This document shows, piece after piece, positions 23,936 to 32,589 of a DNA stretch of 40,829 nucleotides. The position numbers and the translations under genes were made by a program. The DNA lies in NCBI GenBank assembly GCA_030527665.1, contig JAUNAK010000021.1, forward strand, positions 1 to 40,829, read 5' to 3'. Within the stretch, counting starts at the first letter, position 1. The number at the start of each line of letters is the position of its first letter. The notes under the pieces were generated by a model that ran no database searches, had not been told where the DNA came from, and saw only the letters and a list, made by a program, of their open reading frames with translations. This DNA comes from Eubacteriales bacterium (GTDB taxonomy: Bacteria; Bacillota; Clostridia; Lachnospirales; Lachnospiraceae).

Positions 23936-24296
23936 CTTTACTCTCTTCCAGATTCTCCAGCACATAGATCTGACGCAGAATCTTCCTGATCAGTACCCAG
24001 TCTCTTTCCTTCGGTACAACATAAACCGGTTTTCTGATTCCGCATTTTTCCAGGATTCTCTTCTCTTCCTGTGTTTCCGTAATCAGAACATCCCCCTGCT
24101 CATAACAGTGTTTTTCCCATATTCGTACAATAGATTTTCCGGGTGAAGACGTTCGCAGCCGTTTCTCTGTCTGCCGCGGCATATGTACAAGAAACACAAC
24201 TTTTTTGCCTTTTCTTCTCGCACGCTTTGCCGCACGGACCGAAGCCAGAAATGTATTCCCGATCGAGATCATTTCCGCCTGTCTTGCATTCTGCAT
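23886..24296 (-). CDS. GT4-like glycosyltransferase N-terminal fragment
   Basis: An open frame of 136 aa from the ATG with AGGAGG six bases upstream (24296), or 155 aa from 24353 with no good site. The middle matches the N-terminal half of lipid-type GT4 glycosyltransferases: GKKVVFLVHMP is like the GKKVV-x-HxHS stretch, and GDVLITETQEEKRILEKCG followed by KPVYVV is like the GD-x-ITPTEYSKxLL-x-YGI-KPIY-x-SNG block. The nucleotide-sugar-binding C-terminal domain (E-x7-E) is absent; the frame ends inside the flippase gene. It is either a remnant of a glycolipid synthase that once headed this lipid operon or a small protein kept for another use. Confidence 0.5.
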   Translation of the reverse strand: MQNARQAEMISIGNTFLASVRAAKRARRKGKKVVFLVHMPRQTEKRLRTSSPGKSIVRIWEKHCYEQGDVLITETQEEKRILEKCGIRKPVYVVPKERDWVLIRKILRQIYVLENLEESKDEENKFRVPAGTFRAR

Positions 24297-24366
24297 ATCC
24301 ATCCTCCTTTTCCGATAGTCCTTTTTGCAGCAGTAAAGAATGTGCTCCGGCATATTCCCGCAGAGT

Positions 24367-24408
24367 TTTTTTGTTTACCGGGAATATAATTTCCCGGTAA
24401 ACAAAAAA
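24367..24408. repeat. 42-bp perfect palindrome (18-bp arms)
   Basis: Arms of six T plus GTTTACCGGGAA and its exact complement, loop TATAAT. The T-run comes before and the A-run after the GC part on both strands, the reverse of a rho-independent terminator. It lies in the leader of the lipid operon, 71 bp upstream of the chosen start of the GT4-like fragment. Confidence 0.8.
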
Positions 24409-24452
24409 GCTCTTTTCTGCCGCAATGCCTATATTACCTGGCATAGCTAAAC

Positions 24453-24471
24453 AGATAAGAGCCTCTTATCT
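24453..24471 (-). terminator. Hairpin downstream of the response regulator
   Basis: An 8-bp perfect stem AGATAAGA/TCTTATCT with loop GCC, 96 bp past the regulator stop. On the minus strand it is followed by GTTTAGC, so it is a weak terminator at best. Confidence 0.35.
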
Positions 24472-24566
24472 AAACATATTCTAAACTTTTGTTTCCATAC
24501 ACCTTTTTTCTGTAACGGCTGCTTCCGTATCTTTACGCACAGCGCACCGTTTATCCGCGGTTTATC

Positions 24567-25265
24567 TTATGCATTCAGCCTGTATCCTACCCCGCGGATG
24601 GTCTCGATGATTCGGGGATCCCGGCTGTCTTCTTCGATTTTCTCCCGGATCCGGTTTACATGTACCATGACGGTCGCACTGTCACCGGCATACTCAAAGC
24701 CCCAGATTTTTTCAAACAGCTGCTCCTTGGAAAAAACAAGATTTGCATTCTCTGCCAGAAACAGCAGCAGTTCAAATTCCCGGTTTGGAAAACGAATGGC
24801 CTCTTCTCCTTTATAGACCATATGGGATTCCGGAATGATCCGGATATTGCCGACCGTGATCTCCCTGACTTCCGGCTGCCGATGAGCTGCCTGCCGTTCA
24901 TACTGCCGGATATTGGCACTGACCCTTGCCACCAGCTCTGCCGGATCAAAGGGTTTGCTGATATAATCGTCCGCCCCCTGGTTAAAGCCCCGGATCTTAT
25001 CCAGCGATTCAGACTTGGCCGTAACCATAAGAATTGGCATCGGATAGATATCCCGGATCTCCTGGCAGATCTGGTATCCGTTTTTTCCCGGAAGCATGAT
25101 ATCCAACAGCAGCAGATCAAACGTCTGCTGCCCCAACAGTTCCCGGATTCCTTCTCCATTGTTCCGCACGGTTACCTGATACCCGCTGTTCTCCAGATAG
25201 ACCTGCTCTACCATCGCAATGTCTTCATCATCCTCGATGATCAATACATGATATTCTTTAGCCAT
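24567..25265 (-). CDS. OmpR/PhoB-family response regulator
   Basis: A 232-aa two-component regulator. The receiver domain has the acidic pair in IIEDDEDI, phospho-acceptor Asp in LLLLDIMLP, Thr in MVTAK and Lys in SKPFDP. The C-terminal winged helix shows FPNREFELLLFLAEN and VMVHVNRIREKIE and ends RGVGYRLNA, as in PhoB-type proteins. The start is ATGGCTAAAG at 25265, overlapping the kinase stop codon by eight bases with GGGGAGAAG upstream; an 11-codon extension is not needed. The kinase gene comes first in this operon. The divergent efflux operon is the natural target. Confidence 0.94.
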   Translation of the reverse strand: MAKEYHVLIIEDDEDIAMVEQVYLENSGYQVTVRNNGEGIRELLGQQTFDLLLLDIMLPGKNGYQICQEIRDIYPMPILMVTAKSESLDKIRGFNQGADDYISKPFDPAELVARVSANIRQYERQAAHRQPEVREITVGNIRIIPESHMVYKGEEAIRFPNREFELLLFLAENANLVFSKEQLFEKIWGFEYAGDSATVMVHVNRIREKIEEDSRDPRIIETIRGVGYRLNA

Positions 25266-26715
25266 TCTTCTCCCCTTCCTCTGCATACGGGAAATCAAAC
25301 CGGATCTCCAGACCTTCGTTATTTTCTGCCGTTACCTTTCCGTTCATAGCCTCCGTCAGATATTTTACGATATGAAGGCCCAGACCATTTCCTTCCGTCT
25401 CATTGCGGGATTCATCCGCACGATAAAATTTCTCGAAAATATGCCCCAGCTTCTCCTCCGGAACTCCCCTTCCGTTATCCGATACCCACAGGTGAACACG
25501 ATCATCCTTCCTGCTGAGAGTAAAGCTGATGGTCAGCTCCTCACATCTGGCATATTTTTTACTGTTTTCCACCAGATTATCCAGAATACGCTCCATTTCT
25601 CTGGGATCGATCTCCGACTCGATATTCTCGCCGGTCTCATGGAAATAATACCGGACATTCGCTGTATCCAGCGTCTTTCTCTTTTCCATATACTCTTTCA
25701 TATACTCTGACCAGTTGATCCTCTGCAGATGGACCGGCATGTTTCCGGTTTCGATCTTGGAAAAATAAAACAGCTGATCCAGCAGCTGGCTCATCTCCAC
25801 AGAACGCCGGAACGCAGTCTCCGTAAACTTTTTCTGCATCTCCGGTGTTCTTGCCACTCCGTCCAGCAGCCCCTTCAGCGTACCCTGGATAGCGGTCAGC
25901 GGAGTACGCAGGTCATGTGAGATACCGGCAACCATATCGGTACGTGCCTTTTCGTATTCCTCCTGCTTTTTCCTTGCCTTTGCCACCTGATGCTGCATGG
26001 AATTAAAGGAATTGCACACCTCTTCGAATTCGAAATCTCCCTGATATTGAATATCCTCGGAAAAATTCTCCTCCCGGATCCGGTCGGTCGCTGCATTCAG
26101 CAGCTGCAGCGGTTCCATGACCCGTTTGCTCAGCCGGCTCATAAAATAACTGCTGACAACACTGAGTACGAATACAAAGATCAGAATACTGATCACCACA
26201 TAAATGATCGACAGGATCAGACGCTTCCAGGGTCCGTCCAGCGATACATTGTTTTCATTGAAGGCATAGACCTCTATTCCCGAATTCTCCGGAACATATG
26301 TCATGACCGTCATGCCACCCAGAATATACGTATGCACCAGCCCGTCCCGCATACTGTAGGTATGCAGTTCTTTATAATCACTTCGTGACAGTCCGCTGCT
26401 GTTCAGGTAAATCGTCTCTCCGGTATCATGCGTCACCAACAGATAAAACTCCAGTTTCTCCAGTTCCTCCGCAAGTGCCTCGATCCGGGCTTCATCCGTA
26501 TAATCGACCTGCGGCAGAATCTGAGAAGCCTGCTGCGCCTGCGGTGCCAGTTCCGTCCGCCGTACATAGTTGGCCTGATTCAGAAACTGATAGACCGTAT
26601 AAATGCTTCCGTAGATCAGAACAATACACAGCATGACCACCAGGATCATGATGGTATTGGACCGGAATATATATTTTTGAATGCTCTTTCGTTTTATGCG
26701 TTCTATAGCAAACAC
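25258..26715 (-). CDS. Sensor histidine kinase with HAMP domain
   Basis: A 485-aa membrane sensor: TM1 at ~20-42, an outer sensing domain of ~120 residues, TM2 at ~166-190, HAMP at ~190-245, HisKA with phospho-acceptor His267 in AGISHDLRTPLTA, and an HATPase with N-box LDNLVENSKKYA (Asn380, Asn384), SDNGRGVP and GNGLGLHIV. The start is a GTG at 26715; the next ATG (codon 23) would cut TM1. It overlaps the regulator gene by eight bases. Its upstream region is shared with the divergent MacA/MacB-like efflux operon, a layout common for systems that sense cell-envelope antibiotics or peptides. Confidence 0.93.
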   Translation of the reverse strand: MFAIERIKRKSIQKYIFRSNTIMILVVMLCIVLIYGSIYTVYQFLNQANYVRRTELAPQAQQASQILPQVDYTDEARIEALAEELEKLEFYLLVTHDTGETIYLNSSGLSRSDYKELHTYSMRDGLVHTYILGGMTVMTYVPENSGIEVYAFNENNVSLDGPWKRLILSIIYVVISILIFVFVLSVVSSYFMSRLSKRVMEPLQLLNAATDRIREENFSEDIQYQGDFEFEEVCNSFNSMQHQVAKARKKQEEYEKARTDMVAGISHDLRTPLTAIQGTLKGLLDGVARTPEMQKKFTETAFRRSVEMSQLLDQLFYFSKIETGNMPVHLQRINWSEYMKEYMEKRKTLDTANVRYYFHETGENIESEIDPREMERILDNLVENSKKYARCEELTISFTLSRKDDRVHLWVSDNGRGVPEEKLGHIFEKFYRADESRNETEGNGLGLHIVKYLTEAMNGKVTAENNEGLEIRFDFPYAEEGEKNG

Positions 26716-27009
26716 CTCTCTTTACAGCCGTAATATAGACTTTCAGATTTCATTTCTATTCTTGTAATAGCTCACCACTTGCAGAAGTGGGAGTCTTCTC
26801 GACTGAGATAAATTCTACCATAGACCAAACCAAAAGTGAGCTCTGAAAAATTTTCTGAAAATATATGCTTAGACCAGAGGGCTGTATGATAGAATAAAAA
26901 ACATAGAACTTCTTGCTACGAATATATATTCCTATGTACTTACCGGATCAGATGCCGGACACGCAGCGTTCGTTCTGATTCTCCTATATATAATGAAAGG
27001 ATCTGTTTT
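26716..27009. promoter_or_regulatory. Divergent control region of kinase and efflux operons
   Basis: This 294-bp gap must contain both promoters. On the plus strand TAGAAT (around 26890-26895) preceded by TTAGAC 15 bp upstream is a candidate for the efflux operon, and a TATATT on the minus strand near 26745-26750 is a candidate for the kinase; neither is strong. The repeat at 26762-26810 sits between them. The region 26820-26990 is AT-rich with no gene. Confidence 0.4.
26762..26810 (-). repeat. Solo 49-bp hairpin element, copy 2 (IS605/TnpB right-end-like)
   Basis: The inverted partner of 981-1029, 45 of 49 positions identical. This copy has the fully paired stem CCACTT/AAGTGG around loop CTGC and the flanks TATCTCAGTCGAGAAG and TGAGCTATTACAA. 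It lies 46 bp upstream of the kinase GTG in the same orientation, so it may be part of the kinase promoter or leader. Confidence 0.55.
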
Positions 27010-28830
27010 ATGAACTCCCGGATAAAGAAACATAAAAAGCTTCTGATCGGCGGCGGTATTGCCATTGCTGTTCTTGCAGGCGGGGGCATGTATGCCTCCC
27101 AGACAGCCAAACAGGCTGCGGCCATTATGGAAGAAGCCAGTCAGCAGGAAACTGTATCGGTCGAAAAACGGAACATCACGGAAAGCGTTTCCGCCACAGG
27201 AACCGTCACCAGTGTCGGAAAACAGGAAGCATCGGCTTCGGTAACCGGTGTAAAAGTTCTGACGGTCAATGCAGCTGTCGGAGACACCGTCAAAAAAGGA
27301 GACATACTGGCTGTACTTGATTCTTCCGGCATAAAGGAAGATCTGGCTGATGCCCAGAACGCCCTGGGTGCCTCAAAAGAAAAAAACGCCCTGGACAACA
27401 GCTCTGCGCAGCGAAGCCTGGCCGAGGCGCAGACAGAACGAAATATTGCCCTTGAACGTGCCGACGAGGATATCGCATCGGCATGGAACAACTATGTAAA
27501 AGCCGTTGACGGCATAAGCAAAGCCGAGCAGGAATATGCGGATGCATGGACCAAAGCAGAGAATTCCCGTCTGGATCTTTCCGCGAAGATCGATGAACTG
27601 AATAACGCAGAGATCATCGAATACTCCGGCCCCCCCTCTTCGGATTACGAAAAGGAATTCAATGAATCAAAGGAAGATCTGAAAAAACTGGTCTACGCAC
27701 TGGACGATCCTTCCTGGAATGTAGAACGAAGAATCACTCTTTCCGCTGACTTTTCGGAGATCAGGATCGAAGATATCATCGGCACTTCGGAAAATGCAGA
27801 TACCCAGAAGATCCAGCGTGTTCTGGATGAGCTTGCCGATTATCAGCAGGATTATCTGACCGCCGCAGCAGGTGAGGCGGAAGCCGCCCAGTCCGCAACC
27901 GCTTATCAGAAGCTGCAGGAGGAAAACCAGACACTGCAGGCAGCTTTTGATGCAGATGTTGCTGCCCTTGACCAGAAAAATGCGGCCATCGAAAGTGCGG
28001 AAGCTTCCGCAAACAGTGCACTGGATGCCTATCGTCAGCAGATCCGAAGCAAGGAAGATGCCGACCGGAACAGTGCAAGCAGCATCGACAGCAAGCAGGA
28101 CAGCATCAATATCTCCGCTGTCACCGAGAAGACCGGTACACAGACGGAAGAAAAATCCATCCGCGGGTATCAGAAACAGATCGAGGAATGCACCGTTCTG
28201 GCAGAGACCTCCGGTGTTGTCACCTCGGTTGCGGTATCGGAAGGCTCCCTCTATACCGGCGGAACCATCATAACCATCGAGGATAACAGCGATTACGAGA
28301 TCACCACGGAAATCACCGAGTATGACATCAACAAGATCAAGGTCGGTCAGAAGGTAATCATCAAAACAAACGGAACCGGCGATAAAGAACTAAACGGCAA
28401 GGTCAAAACGATTGCTCCCCGTTCCACAAAAGCAGAGGCAGCCGCATCCGCAGCTGCAGTCTCCACTGCCGGAGGCGTAAACTACAAGGTCGTTGTTTCC
28501 ATCGATGAGAAAAACGAAGATCTGCGCATGGATATGACTGCCAAAATGAATATTCTGCTCATGGAAAAAGAAAACGTTCTCTCCGTTCCGTTCAATGCCA
28601 TTCAGGAAGATGACACCGGCTTTTATGTGGAATGCCCGCCGGAAAACACCTCCGAAGAAAGCGGAACCGCTGCCGTCCCAGAAAACCGGAAGATCTATGT
28701 GACAAAGGGACTGGAGACCGATTACTACGTTGAGATCAGCGGCGAAGGAATCACTGAAGGCCTGACCGTTCTGATTCCGCAGACCGACAACGCAAGCACT
28801 TCTGCCGATCTTATGCTCGGAGGTTTCTAA
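27010..28830 (+). CDS. HlyD/MacA-family efflux adaptor
   Basis: A 606-aa membrane-fusion-type protein. One N-terminal membrane segment (residues ~11-28, Gly/Ala-rich) anchors it; the biotinyl-lipoyl-like half-motifs follow (TVNAAVGDTVKKGDILAVLD and, after the hairpin, SGVVTSVAVSEGSLYTGGT). Between them, residues ~105-375 form a long Ala/Glu/Lys-rich coiled coil. A beta-barrel (EITTEITEYDINKIKVGQKV) and a C-terminal domain complete it. In Gram-positive bacteria such adaptors work with MacB-type ABC proteins to export peptides or antibiotics. Its stop codon abuts the ATPase start directly. It is longer than usual (~400-450 aa) because of the extended coiled coil. Confidence 0.9.
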   Translation: MNSRIKKHKKLLIGGGIAIAVLAGGGMYASQTAKQAAAIMEEASQQETVSVEKRNITESVSATGTVTSVGKQEASASVTGVKVLTVNAAVGDTVKKGDILAVLDSSGIKEDLADAQNALGASKEKNALDNSSAQRSLAEAQTERNIALERADEDIASAWNNYVKAVDGISKAEQEYADAWTKAENSRLDLSAKIDELNNAEIIEYSGPPSSDYEKEFNESKEDLKKLVYALDDPSWNVERRITLSADFSEIRIEDIIGTSENADTQKIQRVLDELADYQQDYLTAAAGEAEAAQSATAYQKLQEENQTLQAAFDADVAALDQKNAAIESAEASANSALDAYRQQIRSKEDADRNSASSIDSKQDSINISAVTEKTGTQTEEKSIRGYQKQIEECTVLAETSGVVTSVAVSEGSLYTGGTIITIEDNSDYEITTEITEYDINKIKVGQKVIIKTNGTGDKELNGKVKTIAPRSTKAEAAASAAAVSTAGGVNYKVVVSIDEKNEDLRMDMTAKMNILLMEKENVLSVPFNAIQEDDTGFYVECPPENTSEESGTAAVPENRKIYVTKGLETDYYVEISGEGITEGLTVLIPQTDNASTSADLMLGGF

Positions 28831-29670
28831 ATGGAACGAACACCGGTCATCGAATTAACGAATATTCACAAAAAATACTACATCGGAACCCCGAACGAAC
28901 TGGAAGTCCTGAAAGGCATCGACCTGACCGTATACAAAGGCGAATTTGTCAGCATCGTCGGCCAGTCCGGTTCCGGCAAATCCACGCTGATGAATATCAT
29001 CGGTGCACTGGACCGTCCGACAGAAGGGGGCTATATCCTGGACGGCGTAGACATAATTGCTGCCAAAGACAAAGAATTGTCCCGGATCCGCAACCGCAAG
29101 ATCGGCTTTGTCTTCCAGAGCTACAACCTGATCTCGAAGACAAATGCACTGATGAACGTCGAAATGCCGATGCTTTATGCCGGTTTTTCCCGCAAGGAAC
29201 GCACCGCCCGTGCAAAGGAGCTGCTGGAGATGGTCGAAATGTCCGACCGTATGAAGCATTTCCCGGAGGAATTATCCGGCGGTCAGAAACAGCGAATCGC
29301 CATCGCCAGAGCCATGGCCAACGATCCGGCGATCATTCTGGCCGACGAACCCACCGGTGCCCTGGATTCCAATACCGGCCGCCTGGTCATGGATATCTTC
29401 CATCGGCTGCACGAAGAGGAGGGCAAGACCATCGTGCTGATCACCCACTCTCCCGAACTGGCCGAGGAAACCCAGCGCCAGATTACGATCAAAGACGGCG
29501 AAGTGATCCGCGTACATACAAAGGAGCCGACCGATTCCTCCTTCCGTAATTTAAGCCATAACACCCAGGCGGTTCCGGAATCCATGAAAGCATCAGCGCC
29601 TTCCGCCTTCGGCACTCCGGACAATGACGGCACAGCAGTCCTTGAACATATAAAGGAGTCAAGCGTATGA
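28831..29670 (+). CDS. MacB-type ABC transporter ATP-binding protein
   Basis: A 279-aa ATPase of the LolD/MacB subfamily: Walker A GQSGSGKST, Q-loop in FVFQSYNLI, ABC signature LSGGQKQR, Walker B IILADEPTGALD, and H-loop THSPE. About 50 extra residues follow the canonical domain, Ser/Thr/Pro-rich and not conserved-looking. It drives the permease encoded next (ATGA overlap) and works with the adaptor upstream. The three genes form one plus-strand operon divergent from the two-component system. Confidence 0.94.
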   Translation: MERTPVIELTNIHKKYYIGTPNELEVLKGIDLTVYKGEFVSIVGQSGSGKSTLMNIIGALDRPTEGGYILDGVDIIAAKDKELSRIRNRKIGFVFQSYNLISKTNALMNVEMPMLYAGFSRKERTARAKELLEMVEMSDRMKHFPEELSGGQKQRIAIARAMANDPAIILADEPTGALDSNTGRLVMDIFHRLHEEEGKTIVLITHSPELAEETQRQITIKDGEVIRVHTKEPTDSSFRNLSHNTQAVPESMKASAPSAFGTPDNDGTAVLEHIKESSV

Positions 29671-30953
29671 TCATACTTGAAAATATACGACTGGCCCTGT
29701 ACAGTCTCATGGCCAACAAGATGCGTGCACTCCTGACCATGCTGGGCATCATCATCGGCATTGCATCGGTTATCGCCATTATGACCGTCGGCAATTCCCT
29801 GACGAATTCCGTAAATGACTCCATGTCCTCCATGGGGGCCAATAACATTACCGTCGGTATCCGCCAGCGCACGGCCGAAGGCGAAACAAACGAGGACGGC
29901 ATTTACTTTGAATCCCTGATCGAAGCGGGAGAAATGAAGACTTCCGATTATTTCAGCAGCGAGATGCTGCATCACTATGCAGAAAAATATGCCGGCGAAA
30001 TAAAAGGAATCTCCATTCAGGAATCGATCGCATCCGGCAAGATCACCGAAGGAAGCCGCTACGCAAATGTTGATGTCAGCGGTGTAAATCCCGCCTACTT
30101 CGTTGCCAATAATCTGAAACTTGTGTCCGGCAGCTACTTCAGCAAGGAAGCCATGAACCAGGGTTCCATGGTTGCCGTGATCTCCGACAAGGCTGTCAAC
30201 AATCTGTACGGCGGGGATACCGAGTCTGCACTTGGTCAGACCATTGAGATCCAGCTGGAGCAGAAATACTATCGCTTCGTCATCATCGGTGTCTATCAGT
30301 ACGATACTTCTCAGGGCATGTTTTCATCCGCTTCCGAGAAGGATATTATCACTGCTGCCTATATTCCGCTGAAAACCGCACAGACCCTGAATCACACCGA
30401 AGGCTATTCCATGTTCACCGTCATCACCAATTCCGGTGTTGATGCGGACAAATTCGCCACGGAGACGCAGAATTTCTTCGCCTCCTATTACCGGAATAAC
30501 CGTTCCTTCGAGCCCTTTGCCTACAGTATGGCTTCCATGGTCAGCACACTGACCGATATGCTGTCCACGATCACCACGGCCATCTCCGTCATTGCCGGAA
30601 TTGCTCTTCTGGTAGGCGGCATCGGCGTTATGAACATCATGCTGGTCTCCGTGTCCGAACGAACCCGCGAGATCGGAACCCGGAAAGCCCTCGGTGCCCC
30701 GAACAGCTCCATCCGGCTCCAGTTCATCGTGGAATCGATCGTCATCTGTCTGATCGGAGGAATCATCGGCATCATACTGGGTCTGGTTCTTGGATCGGTA
30801 CTCGTAAAAGTACTCGGACAGACGGCCTCCCCGTCCATCTCCAGTATCATTATTTCCCTGACCTTCTCCATGGTCATCGGCATCTTCTTCGGCTACTATC
30901 CGGCCAACAAGGCGGCAAAGATGGATCCGATCGATGCCCTGCGGTATGAATAA
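29667..30953 (+). CDS. MacB-type ABC transporter permease
   Basis: A 428-aa FtsX/MacB permease: TM1 at ~20-45 (MRALLTMLGIIIGIASVIAI split around ALLTMLGIIIG), a ~200-residue MacB periplasmic-core domain on the outside, then three membrane segments near the C-terminus. The cytoplasmic loop ERTREIGTRKALGA is the family hallmark that contacts the ATPase. MacB proteins use a mechanotransmission mechanism to export substrates from the outer membrane face. Starts by ATGA overlap with the ATPase gene and is followed by a strong terminator. Confidence 0.94.
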   Translation: MIILENIRLALYSLMANKMRALLTMLGIIIGIASVIAIMTVGNSLTNSVNDSMSSMGANNITVGIRQRTAEGETNEDGIYFESLIEAGEMKTSDYFSSEMLHHYAEKYAGEIKGISIQESIASGKITEGSRYANVDVSGVNPAYFVANNLKLVSGSYFSKEAMNQGSMVAVISDKAVNNLYGGDTESALGQTIEIQLEQKYYRFVIIGVYQYDTSQGMFSSASEKDIITAAYIPLKTAQTLNHTEGYSMFTVITNSGVDADKFATETQNFFASYYRNNRSFEPFAYSMASMVSTLTDMLSTITTAISVIAGIALLVGGIGVMNIMLVSVSERTREIGTRKALGAPNSSIRLQFIVESIVICLIGGIIGIILGLVLGSVLVKVLGQTASPSISSIIISLTFSMVIGIFFGYYPANKAAKMDPIDALRYE

Positions 30954-31047
30954 CGCTTCACACAAAGCAACACACTGCAAACAGAATATGCAGTATCATA
31001 AAGCAGTACAATCATGCAGCATAATCATGCAGCCATAAAAAAAGAAC

Positions 31048-31086
31048 AACCGGCCGAGCGGTATCCTGTGAACCGTTCGGCCGGTT
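31048..31086 (+). terminator. Terminator of the efflux operon
   Basis: A 15-bp stem AACCGGCCGAGCGGT against ACCGTTCGGCCGGTT (one G:U pair), 9-nt loop, followed by ATTCTTTTTGCC; an A-run on the left makes it partly bidirectional. Confidence 0.92.
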
Positions 31087-31130
31087 ATTCTTTTTGCCAT
31101 ATATACTATGTATGCCATGTATGTAAAAAA

Positions 31131-31149
31131 GAACGTCCTATGGACGCTC
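31131..31149 (-). terminator. Terminator of the amino-acid importer operon
   Basis: GAGCGTCC-ATA-GGACGTTC followed on the minus strand by TTTTTTAC, 26 bp beyond the ATPase stop. It is flanked by A and T runs on both sides and could also stop plus-strand read-through. Confidence 0.9.
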
Positions 31150-31174
31150 TTTTTTATGTGCAGTCAATGCTGAC

Positions 31175-31915
31175 TTAATATTCAAATGACTTCAGGAACT
31201 GCTGTGCCCTCTCTGTCTCCGGCTTTTCGAAGAATTTCTTCGGATCCCGGCTCTCTTCTACGATCTCACCGTTCTCCAGGAAGAGGATACGGTCGGCAAT
31301 CGCTTTGGCAAATGCCATCTCATGGGTCACGATCAGCATGGTACTTCCGCTCCTGGCCAGATTCAGTACGACCTGCAGAACCTCATGTACCATCTCCGGA
31401 TCCAGTGCTGCGGTGATCTCATCCAGCAGAAGGACTTCCGGATGCATGACCAGTGCACGAACAATGGCGATACGCTGTTTCTGACCGCCGGACAGCTGGC
31501 GCGGGTAATCGTTTTTGCGGTCTGCCAGTCCTACACGTTCCAGCAGCTCTACAGCTTCCGCTTCCACCTCTGCACGCTTTCTCTTCTGTACCTTCAGCGG
31601 GGCAAGCAGGATATTTTCCAGAATCGTTTTGTGCGGGAAAAGATCATAACTCTGGAATACCATACCGATCTTCTGACGCATCAGTGAAATATCTTTGGAC
31701 TTCTTGTCCAGCGGCTTTCCGTCCACAAGAATCTCTCCGCCCTGGATATCCTCCAGACCGTTCAGGCAGCGAAGCAGCGTACTTTTTCCGCAGCCGGAAG
31801 GACCGATCACAACGATGACTTCCCCTTTCTGAACATCCAGATCCAGGTTTTTGAGGATCACTTTGTCTCCGAACTCTTTATGAAGATTTTTGATCTGTAC
31901 AAGGGTTTCTCCCAC
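31175..31915 (-). CDS. Polar amino-acid ABC transporter ATPase (GlnQ type)
   Basis: A 246-aa ATPase: Walker A GPSGCGKST, Q-loop MVFQSYDLFPH, signature LSGGQKQR, Walker B VLLLDEITAALDPE (Ile replaces the usual Pro of DEPTSALD, as in several amino-acid ATPases) and THEMAFA. The start is a GTG. I choose 31915, whose first base is the last base of the upstream permease stop codon and which has AGAGGTGG five bases upstream; a second GTG three codons earlier (31924) is possible. It is the last gene of the importer operon. Confidence 0.93.
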   Translation of the reverse strand: MGETLVQIKNLHKEFGDKVILKNLDLDVQKGEVIVVIGPSGCGKSTLLRCLNGLEDIQGGEILVDGKPLDKKSKDISLMRQKIGMVFQSYDLFPHKTILENILLAPLKVQKRKRAEVEAEAVELLERVGLADRKNDYPRQLSGGQKQRIAIVRALVMHPEVLLLDEITAALDPEMVHEVLQVVLNLARSGSTMLIVTHEMAFAKAIADRILFLENGEIVEESRDPKKFFEKPETERAQQFLKSFEY

Positions 31916-32589
31916 TATGACCACCTCTTTTCCATATATACCGATAATTTGCTGATTGGCCAGCAGATCAGGAAATACAAAATAAATACAACGGCAAACA
32001 GACCGAAGGCCGCATTCGGAGAACTTCTTCGATTGGCTTCAATGATCTGCTGTGCAACCTTCAGAACCTCTACGATACCGATCATCATGACCAGACTGGT
32101 TGTCTTGATCATTCGCGTGATCAGATTGATGGACAACGGAATCAGACGACGGATCGTCTGCGGCAGAATGACATGGGCATATACCTGTGTCGTATTCATT
32201 CCCAGTGCCATCGCGCTCTCATACTGGATCTTCGGAATACTGAGCAGGGCGCCCCGCACCAGGTCTCCCATCTCTGCGGTTCCCCAGAAACAGAATACAA
32301 AGATCGCGGATACTTCCGCCTCCAGATTCCATCCGAATACTCTCGTCGTACCAAAATATACAATGAACAGAAGTACCATCTGCGGCATGATCCGCACGAT
32401 CTCCAGATACACACGGAAGATCGCTTTCAGTACTTTATTTTTGGATGTCATCAGCACGCCGACGATCAGTCCCAGAACGATACTGATGGCGACGGAGATC
32501 AGGCTGATCCGGACCGCCACCCAGAGACCGCCCAGAAGCCGGATAAAGTTTTTTCCTTTAAAAAGGACATCAATCCCCAAACTCTGCAT
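31915..32589 (-). CDS. Amino-acid ABC permease 2 (HisM/GlnP family)
   Basis: A 224-aa His/Glu/Gln/Arg/opine-type permease with about five membrane segments. The EAA-like loop, ESAMALGMNTTQVYAHVILP near residues 127-146, is the family signature. With permease 1, whose gene overlaps it by 20 bp, it forms the heterodimeric membrane pore for polar amino acids. The C-terminus (KLSVYMEKRWS) leads straight into the ATPase start. Confidence 0.92.
   Translation of the reverse strand: MQSLGIDVLFKGKNFIRLLGGLWVAVRISLISVAISIVLGLIVGVLMTSKNKVLKAIFRVYLEIVRIMPQMVLLFIVYFGTTRVFGWNLEAEVSAIFVFCFWGTAEMGDLVRGALLSIPKIQYESAMALGMNTTQVYAHVILPQTIRRLIPLSINLITRMIKTTSLVMMIGIVEVLKVAQQIIEANRRSSPNAAFGLFAVVFILYFLICWPISKLSVYMEKRWS

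Noticed and set aside
24367-24408. Large palindrome as a rho-independent terminator
   Set aside because: The T-run precedes and the A-run follows the GC stem on both strands, the wrong order for termination.
24100-24444. 114-codon minus-strand frame overlapping the GT4-like fragment
   Set aside because: Different frame from the fragment with recognisable GT4 blocks; it reads through the palindrome and has no recognisable domain.
29283-29975. Long minus-strand frame opposite the MacB ATPase/permease genes
   Set aside because: Shadow of two overlapping plus-strand genes with clear ABC motifs; composition His/Gly/Asp-rich without a domain.
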